A stretch of DNA of 19,862 bases from JBPCRW01 sp050996405 (GTDB lineage Bacteria > Acidobacteriota > Blastocatellia > Pyrinomonadales > Pyrinomonadaceae): contig JBPCRW010000301.1 in the NCBI GenBank assembly GCA_050996405.1, positions 1 through 19,862 of the forward strand, read 5' to 3'. A program made the position numbers and the translations under genes. The notes under the pieces were generated by a model, which saw only the letters and a program-made list of their open reading frames with translations, made no database searches and was not told the origin of the DNA. This document shows, piece by piece, positions 7,450 through 13,568 of the stretch; the stretch's first letter is position 1, and the number at the start of each line of letters is the position of its first letter.

Positions 7450-8841
7450 ATGTTAAGAAAGTTTTCCATTGAATTTTTAAGCGTGTTTTTTCTGGCTGCC
7501 GCTTTTTCCGTGTTTCCGTCGCCGGTCAAAGCCCAATCGAGCAAAAAACAAATGGAATCCGCAAGGCAATTGGTTGCTCAAGGTGATGATTTATTTCGTC
7601 AGAAAGATTATCGAGGCGCGATTGAAAAATACGATAAAGCGATAACATTCAACGGAAAATATTCCTTAGCTTATTTCGATAAAGGATACGCGCATTACAA
7701 TCTGGGAGAATACGAACAGGCGATTGAGGCTCTGGATACCGCGTTCAAACAAGGCTACGCGCCGAAGGATGTCTATGATATTCGCTGGCAGGCGTATTTG
7801 ATGAAAAAGGATTATGACGGGGCTTTGCGAAACGCTCAGGCGGCGATTCTGCTGAATCCGGCAGAACCGCGTTTTTATCTCGCGTCCGGTCAGATTTATT
7901 ACGAGAAAGGCGATTATCAAAACGCCGTCGCGTCTTTCAAAAAAGCCATCGACCTGAAAACAACCGACGTTAATGCTTATTATTATCTGGCGAAAAGTTA
8001 TCACAAGAGCGGCGATTTTACGCAGCAGGAAATTGCCGGAGCGGAAGCCATCAAAGCGAATACGACTTACCCTGGAGAAACCTGGAATTTAATCGGACAG
8101 GCGATGCAATCCGAAAACAAACCGGACGAAGCCGCTGATGTCTACGAACGGGCGTTGATAGCTAAACCCGACCTTTACGAAGTCTATAATAATCTGGCGG
8201 CTGTTTATCAAAGTATGAGCCGCTTTGACGATGCGATTGCGACCGCCAAAAAAGCCTTGCTCGTATTTCCGAACGACGGCAGCATTTATGCGAATTTGAG
8301 CGGGTATTATAGTCTCGCCGACAAAAATCAGGATGCGGTCGTCGCCGCGCAGCAAGCCGTCAAACTGTCGCCCGACAAATATATTGGATACACAAATCTT
8401 TGCCGCGCCTATAACGAATTGAAGGCGTATGATTTGGCAATTGAAGCATGCGGTAAAGCCTTGCAGATTAACCCTGCTGACGGCGAATCGAATTTCTATC
8501 TGGCTCGCGCTTACGATTTGCAGAAAAAGCCGGACATGGCGACACCGTATTATAAAAAAGCGGTTGACGGGCTAATCGAATTTACAAAAAATAATCCGAA
8601 TTACGGCGACGGGTTTTATCTTCTCGGCAATGCCTATTACGCCGCCGGACAAAAACAAGAAGCCATCGGCGCGTATCTGAAATGTCTGGCATTAAACCCT
8701 CGATTTGTCAAAGCGCGCTACAATCTCGGCGTATTGTATGCCAACATCGGAGACAAAAATGCTGCCCGCGAGCAATACGACGCGCTGGCGAAAATCGATG
8801 CCAATCTAGCCGCTAAACTTTTAGCGGCGATAAACAAATAA
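7450..8841 (+). CDS. Secreted multi-TPR protein
   Basis: 463 residues. A signal peptide (MLRKF, hydrophobic 7-22, cleavage after VKA near 28) is followed by about eleven tetratricopeptide repeats filling residues 38-455, for example DYRGAIEKYDKAI, EYEQAIEALDTAF, DYQNAVASFKKAI, RFDDAIATAKKAL and KQEAIGAYLKCLALNP. TPR superhelices are protein-binding scaffolds; the partner is unknown. The protein is predicted to lie outside the inner membrane. GGGAG at 7439-7443 is a good ribosome site. The 17-bp gap after the kinase stop points to one operon, and the kinase has an extracytoplasmic tail, so a functional link is plausible but inferred. It ends at the long hairpin at 8857-8910. Confidence 0.9.
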   Translation: MLRKFSIEFLSVFFLAAAFSVFPSPVKAQSSKKQMESARQLVAQGDDLFRQKDYRGAIEKYDKAITFNGKYSLAYFDKGYAHYNLGEYEQAIEALDTAFKQGYAPKDVYDIRWQAYLMKKDYDGALRNAQAAILLNPAEPRFYLASGQIYYEKGDYQNAVASFKKAIDLKTTDVNAYYYLAKSYHKSGDFTQQEIAGAEAIKANTTYPGETWNLIGQAMQSENKPDEAADVYERALIAKPDLYEVYNNLAAVYQSMSRFDDAIATAKKALLVFPNDGSIYANLSGYYSLADKNQDAVVAAQQAVKLSPDKYIGYTNLCRAYNELKAYDLAIEACGKALQINPADGESNFYLARAYDLQKKPDMATPYYKKAVDGLIEFTKNNPNYGDGFYLLGNAYYAAGQKQEAIGAYLKCLALNPRFVKARYNLGVLYANIGDKNAAREQYDALAKIDANLAAKLLAAINK

Positions 8842-8856
8842 TCGTTTCCTGTTTGT

Positions 8857-8910
8857 AGAAAATAAAGCGCGTCTGAAGTAAAATTTCACTTCAGACGCGC
8901 TTTATTTTCT
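8857..8910. terminator. 23-bp perfect hairpin, bidirectional terminator-like, abutting the next start codon
   Basis: The arms 8857-8879 and 8888-8910 are perfectly complementary (23 bp) around an 8-base loop. The core is GCGCGTCTGAAGT / ACTTCAGACGCGC, flanked by AAAATAAA on the left and TTTATTTT on the right. It lies 15 bp past the TPR stop and should end that transcript. Its last base is one base before the ATG of the DNA glycosylase gene at 8912, which leaves no room for a ribosome site outside the stem. Confidence 0.85.
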
Positions 8911-8911
8911 T

Positions 8912-9784
8912 ATGAAATTATATCTCGAAATCCCAAGAAATTTTCACTTTAATCGAACGGTCAACAGTCACGGCTGGCGCAGTCTCGCGCCTTTTAAATA
9001 CGACGAAACAAGCGGCAATTTAAGCTATGTTTTCGGCGGCGAAGATTTAAAAAATCCGGTCGCGGCTGTTATTGGCGAAGAAGACGAGAAGCTGAAAATC
9101 GAAATCTCCGGCGATAAAATTTCGTCCAAAGCGCAGGCGAAAATTCTGCACAGCGTCCGCCATATTTTACGGTTTGACGATGATTTGAATGGTTTTTACC
9201 GCTTGGTTAAAAAGGAAAAAGAATTTGTGTGGATTGCGAAACAAAACGCCGGTCGGCTGCTTCGCTCGCCGACGGTTTTTGAAGATTTGGTTAAAACTAT
9301 TGCGACGACAAACTGCTCGTGGGCGTTGACGAAAAATATGGTGAATAATCTGGCGGCGAAATTAGGCGAAGCGTCAAAAGACGGAAGACACGCTTTTCCG
9401 ACGGCGGAAAAAATGGCGGAGATGCCGCCCGCGTTTTATCGTGACGAAATTCGCGCCGGTTATCGTTCCGCGTATTTTGCCGAACTTGCCGAAAAAGTTG
9501 CGAGCGGAAAATTGAATCCCGAACAGTGGCTCGACACGGATTTGCCGACGCGCGAACTGAAAAAACAAATGAAGCAGGCCAAAGGAGTCGGCGATTATGC
9601 GGCGGAGAATTTATTGAAACTCGTCGGACGTTACGACGGACTCGCGCTTGATTCGATGCTTCGCGGACGATTTTATAAACAGCGCAACGCAAAGACTGTT
9701 TGCGCCGACAAGGAAATCGAAAATTTTTACGCGCGTTTTAACGAGTGGAAAGGCTTGGCGATTTGGTGCGATATGTCGAAATAG
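8912..9784 (+). CDS. HhH-GPD superfamily DNA glycosylase (AlkA/OGG-like)
   Basis: 290 residues. The helix-hairpin-helix with its following loop is clear: LKKQMKQAKGVGDYAAENLL (KGVG at 224-227), then the catalytic Asp247 in YDGLALDSMLRGRFY. The earlier helix LVKTIATTNCSWALTKNMVNNLAAKLG is the usual first part of the HhH-GPD fold. The N-terminus (MKLYLEIPRNFHFNRTVNSHGWRSLAPF) is a domain seen in AlkA/OGG-type base-excision enzymes. It should remove damaged bases (alkylated purines or 8-oxoguanine; which one cannot be told) from DNA in the cytoplasm. No 4-cysteine Fe-S cluster motif is present. The start is supported by the family-like N-terminus even though a hairpin ends one base upstream. It is convergent with the PilZ gene. 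Confidence 0.88.
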   Translation: MKLYLEIPRNFHFNRTVNSHGWRSLAPFKYDETSGNLSYVFGGEDLKNPVAAVIGEEDEKLKIEISGDKISSKAQAKILHSVRHILRFDDDLNGFYRLVKKEKEFVWIAKQNAGRLLRSPTVFEDLVKTIATTNCSWALTKNMVNNLAAKLGEASKDGRHAFPTAEKMAEMPPAFYRDEIRAGYRSAYFAELAEKVASGKLNPEQWLDTDLPTRELKKQMKQAKGVGDYAAENLLKLVGRYDGLALDSMLRGRFYKQRNAKTVCADKEIENFYARFNEWKGLAIWCDMSK

Positions 9785-9857
9785 TGTTGAATGGTGAATG
9801 GTGAGTGGTGAGTTTCGGATTTCCACTATCCGCTCGCCATTCACCACTTACCACTAT
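9781..9857. repeat. Imperfect inverted repeat filling the convergent intergenic gap
   Basis: The left arm (from 9781) is built of GAATGGTGAATGGTGAGTGG words; the right arm (9823-9857) is its imperfect complement, about four fifths matching over some 34 bases. Both stop codons (TAG at 9782-9784, and TAA of the minus-strand gene at 9857-9859) touch the repeat, so the whole gap between the convergent genes is one hairpin. It may act as a two-way terminator. Confidence 0.75.
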
Positions 9858-10618
9858 TATTCGATTCCTTCGAGTGGAAAATAGCGGTCGATAAACTCCA
9901 AATGCAGGCGCGGAAAACTATCTTGACCCGCGCGTTTGCCGCGCACGACCGCCATAATTGAAACGTTATACTGGTCGCTGGTCAAGCGCATGAAAGAGCC
10001 GATTCCGGCATCAATCGTCGTAAATACGGAAGCTCCGCTCAGACTAATATTTTCCGTCACGGAAATTTCTCCCGCTTTGACCTGTCCTTCGTCGTCCAGT
10101 AATTCGAGCATCACGTTAATCGGAATCCCGTAACGCGAATGCCGCCGGTGTTCCTTCGGCAGGGTGCTTTCGTTCGGATTCGGGTCAGCTTCGGTTACTT
10201 TCCAGAAACCTTCGCCGTCCGATTCCGAGCCATCATAGATCTTTGAAGGGTCGTCCAGATAACTGTTCGGCGGATATTTGCCGATAAAAGCCGTTCCGAT
10301 AGCATATATTTCCGGCGCGACCGGCGATTTACGAAACGGAACGCAGTGCCGGACCAGTCCCCAGATTCGATACTGCGGCTCGATAAAATCGTAACTTCTA
10401 AGCTGGCGCGGCAGAGGAATGGTCATCTGAATTAAACGCCCGCGTTTGACCGGACGCGATAAATTGAAACCCGCGCCGAACATCGAAACATCGCTCAAGC
10501 GCGTGATTTCATTCCAGGCGACGGTTTGATTGATTTTGCATTCGATACGAACGGGAACTGCCAAGCCGATGCGGTTGATGCGGCGGGTTTCTTTTTCGGT
10601 TGTCGGAGATTGGGACAT
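9857..10618 (-). CDS. Tandem PilZ-domain protein, predicted c-di-GMP binder
   Basis: 253 residues with two PilZ domains. The first (about 10-115) has RxxxR at 12-16 (RRINR) and DxSxxG at 43-48 (DVSMFG). The second (about 156-250) has RxxxR at 158-162 (RRHSR) and NxSxxG at 190-195 (NISLSG). Both halves therefore keep the residues that grip cyclic di-GMP in known PilZ proteins. There is no signal peptide or membrane segment, so it should be a cytosolic second-messenger receptor. The output (motility, exopolysaccharide, transcription) cannot be told, as no motility or polysaccharide gene is adjacent. A GAGG ribosome site (complement of 10625-10628) sits 6 bases before the ATG. It is divergent from gyrA. 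Confidence 0.9.
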   Translation of the reverse strand: MSQSPTTEKETRRINRIGLAVPVRIECKINQTVAWNEITRLSDVSMFGAGFNLSRPVKRGRLIQMTIPLPRQLRSYDFIEPQYRIWGLVRHCVPFRKSPVAPEIYAIGTAFIGKYPPNSYLDDPSKIYDGSESDGEGFWKVTEADPNPNESTLPKEHRRHSRYGIPINVMLELLDDEGQVKAGEISVTENISLSGASVFTTIDAGIGSFMRLTSDQYNVSIMAVVRGKRAGQDSFPRLHLEFIDRYFPLEGIE

Positions 10619-10888
10619 AAATGACCTCGCTGGATAAAATTTTCAGATGAATTTCGGGTTCGGGAAAAGGCTTTAAGATAATTGTAAATAATAGTAAGAA
10701 AAGCGACTTAAAAGCCCTTGCAGGTGTCTTCGGCAGGTTGCCAAAGCAGGCTTTTGCCTGTAAAATTAATATAGCATTAAAGTCACTTTATTTCCAAATT
10801 TTTATTGCGCCGCACACTCTTTTAAATGCGCTCGGCAAAAATAATTTAACGAGATAAATCAGGATTGAATAATAAGGTTTAAAAATAA
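10619..10888. other. Divergent intergenic region between the PilZ gene and gyrA
   Basis: 270 bp without a gene. It holds the PilZ ribosome site at its left edge, the gyrA promoter near its middle (10738-10766) and an A+T-rich gyrA leader of about 115 bases. No convincing promoter for the PilZ gene was found. Confidence 0.6.
10738..10766 (+). promoter_or_regulatory. gyrA promoter with a palindrome inside the spacer
   Basis: TTGCCA (10738-10743, 5 of 6), an exact 17-bp spacer and TAAAAT (10761-10766, 5 of 6). Within the spacer is the perfect inverted repeat CAGGC-TTTT-GCCTG (10747-10760), ending against the -10 box. Gyrase genes are classically supercoiling-regulated through the promoter, so the palindrome could be an operator or a cruciform-prone element. 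Confidence 0.7.
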
Positions 10889-13438
10889 ATGGACACAACT
10901 TTAGAACGTAATCAAATAAATATCGAAGACGAGATGCGGCGTTCGTATCTCGATTATGCAATGTCGGTTATCGTCGGGCGGGCTTTGCCGGACGTGCGCG
11001 ACGGTTTAAAACCCGTGCATCGCCGCGTTTTGTGGGCGATGCACGAACTCGGCAACACTTATAATAAAGCCTATAAAAAGAGCGCGCGCGTCGTCGGCGA
11101 TACCATCGGCAAATATCACCCGCACGGCGACACCGCCGTGTATGATACGGTCGTGCGGCTGGCGCAGGATTTTTCGCTGCGCTATCCGCTGGTTGACGGG
11201 CAGGGAAATTTCGGCTCAATTGACGGCGACAACGCGGCGGCAATGCGTTATACCGAAGTGCGGATGTCGAAGCTGACCAACGATTTGCTCGCCGACATCG
11301 AAAAGGAAACGGTTGATTTTATTCCGAACTACGACGAATCTTTGTCTGAACCGACGGTTTTACCGACTCGTTTTCCGAATCTTTTAGTCAACGGCTCGGA
11401 AGGCATCGCCGTTGGAATGGCGACGAAAATTCCGCCGCACAATTTGACGGAAATTTTGGATGCGACGATTGAACTCGTCAAAAATCCTGAAGTTTCGGTT
11501 GACCGGCTTATCAAAATTATTCCCGGACCGGATTTTCCGACCGGCGGATTTATCTACGGGCGCGAAGAAATTCACCGCGCTTATCGGACAGGACGCGGCA
11601 TTGTGCAGATGCGGGCGCGGGCGGGAATTGACCGCATCGGGCGCGGCGAGCGCGAGCGTGATGCCGTCGTCGTGACGGAAATTCCGTATCAGGTGAACAA
11701 GGCGCGGCTGATTGAAAAAATCGCCGAACTTGTTCATGAAAAGAAACTCGACGGCATTAGCGAACTGCGCGACGAATCGAACCGTGAAGGAATGCGAATC
11801 GTCATCGAACTCAAGCGTGACGCGATTCCGCAGGTTGTTTTAAATAAACTTTATAAACTAACGCCGATGCAAGCCAGCTTCGGGATTATCAATCTGGCGA
11901 TTGTTGACGGGCAGCCACGCGTTTTGAATATCAAGCAAATGCTCGAAGCCTTTATCGAGTTTCGCCGCGAAGTCGTCAGACGCAGAACCGAATACGAATT
12001 GAAAAAAGCGCGGGCGCGGGCGTATATTTTGGAAGGTTTGCACAAAGCGATTGACGCGCTCGATTACATTATTCCGCTGATTCGCAATTCGCGTTCGATT
12101 GACGAAGCGAAAGCGTGGCTGACCGGAAATTTTGCGACGCTCGCGGAAATTAAAAACTGGAAAGGCGTTTCGAGCGATAAAACGCTTGCCGGATTTTTGC
12201 AGGATTTTCAGAAGACGGTTTCGCGTCTCAACTTTTCGGATATTCAGGCGCAGGCGATTCTAGACTTGCAATTGCGCCGGCTGTCAGCGTTGGAACGTCA
12301 GAAAATTATTGACGAACTCGAAACGATTCTGAAATTTATTTCCGAACTCGAAGCGATTCTGGCAAATGAGCAGTTGCTGCGTCAGGTTATTATCACCGAA
12401 TTGCAGGAAGTCAAACGCAATTTCGGCGACGCGCGGAAAACGGAAATCGTTGACGCGGGCATCGAATTGACAATCGAAGATTTGATTCCCGACGAAGAAG
12501 TGGCGATTACCGTCACCAACGCCGGTTACATCAAACGCACGCCGGTTTCGATTTACAGAAAACAAAATCGCGCCGGAGTCGGTCGGCTCGGCGGAAAGGC
12601 GAAAAATGAAGATTTTATCGAACATCTTTTTATCGCCTCGACGCACGCTTATCTGATGATTTTTACGGACGACGGACAGGTTTTCAAAATGAAAGTCCAC
12701 GAAATTCCCGAAGCCGACCCGTCGGCTCGCGGCAAAGCCGTGGTTAATCTTGTCCAGTTATCAAGCGAAAGAAAACTCGTCGCGGTGATGGCGGTCAGAG
12801 ATTTTTCGGAAGAAACCTATCTAACGATGGTCACGAAACAGGGCGTAATTAAAAAATCGTCGCTTGCCGATTATCAAAACATCCGCATCAACGGCATCAA
12901 CGCCATCAATATTGACGAAGGCGACGAGCTTTTGGACATTATCCGCACCAATGGCAAACAGCAGATTTTTATTGCGACGCACGACGGAATGGCGGTTCGT
13001 TTTAATGAAACCGACGTTCGTCCGATGGGCAGAGTCGCTCGCGGTGTGCGCGGCGTAAATTTGCGGAAAGGCGATTTTGTCGTGTCGGTTCTCGCCGTTT
13101 CGCAGGAAGGCACAGAGAGAATTCTTTCGATTTCCGAACAGGGTTACGGCAAACAAACCGTGGTTGGCAGTTATCGGCTGACGAAGCGCGGCGGCAAAGG
13201 CGTTATCAATATGAAAACCACCGCCAAAACCGGCAAAGTCGTTGCGTCATTTCCGATTGAAGAAGATTCGGAAATTATGATTATCACCCAACAGGCGAAA
13301 CTGATTCGCATCGGCGTTGATAAAATCCGCGAAGTAGGCAGAAATACTCAAGGCGTAATGCTGATTCGCACGGGCGAAGACGACCTCGTAACCAGCGCAT
13401 CATTACTGGAAGCGGCGGAAGAAGACGGCGAAGAATAA
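10889..13438 (+). CDS. gyrA: DNA gyrase subunit A
   Basis: 849 residues, normal GyrA size. GyrA with GyrB introduces negative supercoils into DNA using ATP. The breakage-reunion domain (about 30-470) contains the catalytic Arg120-Tyr121 in AMRYTEVR, and the quinolone-determining segment HPHGDTAVYDTVVR has Thr82 and Asp86 (equivalent to E. coli Ser83 and Asp87). The C-terminal beta-pinwheel (about 500-835) carries a GyrA-box-like TKRGGKG at 765-771, supporting GyrA over ParC, although the first residue is Thr rather than the usual Gln. The acidic tail reads EAAEEDGEE. gyrB is not adjacent in this window. The leader has only a distant AAGG, so ribosome binding looks weak. It ends at a strong hairpin terminator. 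Confidence 0.96.
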   Translation: MDTTLERNQINIEDEMRRSYLDYAMSVIVGRALPDVRDGLKPVHRRVLWAMHELGNTYNKAYKKSARVVGDTIGKYHPHGDTAVYDTVVRLAQDFSLRYPLVDGQGNFGSIDGDNAAAMRYTEVRMSKLTNDLLADIEKETVDFIPNYDESLSEPTVLPTRFPNLLVNGSEGIAVGMATKIPPHNLTEILDATIELVKNPEVSVDRLIKIIPGPDFPTGGFIYGREEIHRAYRTGRGIVQMRARAGIDRIGRGERERDAVVVTEIPYQVNKARLIEKIAELVHEKKLDGISELRDESNREGMRIVIELKRDAIPQVVLNKLYKLTPMQASFGIINLAIVDGQPRVLNIKQMLEAFIEFRREVVRRRTEYELKKARARAYILEGLHKAIDALDYIIPLIRNSRSIDEAKAWLTGNFATLAEIKNWKGVSSDKTLAGFLQDFQKTVSRLNFSDIQAQAILDLQLRRLSALERQKIIDELETILKFISELEAILANEQLLRQVIITELQEVKRNFGDARKTEIVDAGIELTIEDLIPDEEVAITVTNAGYIKRTPVSIYRKQNRAGVGRLGGKAKNEDFIEHLFIASTHAYLMIFTDDGQVFKMKVHEIPEADPSARGKAVVNLVQLSSERKLVAVMAVRDFSEETYLTMVTKQGVIKKSSLADYQNIRINGINAINIDEGDELLDIIRTNGKQQIFIATHDGMAVRFNETDVRPMGRVARGVRGVNLRKGDFVVSVLAVSQEGTERILSISEQGYGKQTVVGSYRLTKRGGKGVINMKTTAKTGKVVASFPIEEDSEIMIITQQAKLIRIGVDKIREVGRNTQGVMLIRTGEDDLVTSASLLEAAEEDGEE

Positions 13439-13460
13439 GATTGTCTTTCGTTCAATCCGT

Positions 13461-13495
13461 AAAAAGCCGATGTCTGAAAAACGTCGGCTTTTTGT
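13461..13495 (+). terminator. gyrA terminator
   Basis: A stem of AAAAAGCCGA against TCGGCTTTTT (13461-13470 / 13484-13493), extended inward by a G-U and a G-C pair, with a loop of about 9 bases and the T-run at the end. It lies 22 bp past the gyrA stop. Confidence 0.9.
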
Positions 13496-13508
13496 TTGAA
13501 AAAAATCT

Positions 13509-13536
13509 TTGCGGACAAACGAATCTAGGTTATCAT
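13509..13536 (+). promoter_or_regulatory. Candidate promoter of the TPR-thioredoxin gene
   Basis: TATCAT at 13531-13536 (5 of 6 to the -10 box), preceded at 16 bp by TTGCGG (13509-13514), a poor -35. It lies just past the gyrA terminator and about 30 bases before a good ribosome site (GGAG, 13556-13559), so the placement is sensible. Confidence 0.45.
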
Positions 13537-13568
13537 TAGCGAAATTTCTACACACGGAGACTCTCGAA

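Noticed and set aside
12284..12700. Long antisense open frames inside gyrA and lon
   Set aside because: They mirror the codon bias of the true genes, have no ribosome sites, and show low-complexity products without family features.
10889..13438. ParC (topoisomerase IV) as an alternative to GyrA
   Set aside because: Length, full C-terminal pinwheel and a GyrA-box-like RGGKG favour GyrA; no parE lies next to it.
13509..13568. A TTG start 20 codons before the TPR-thioredoxin ATG
   Set aside because: The ATG at 13569 begins a clean signal peptide and has GGAG upstream; the extension has neither and overlaps the candidate promoter.
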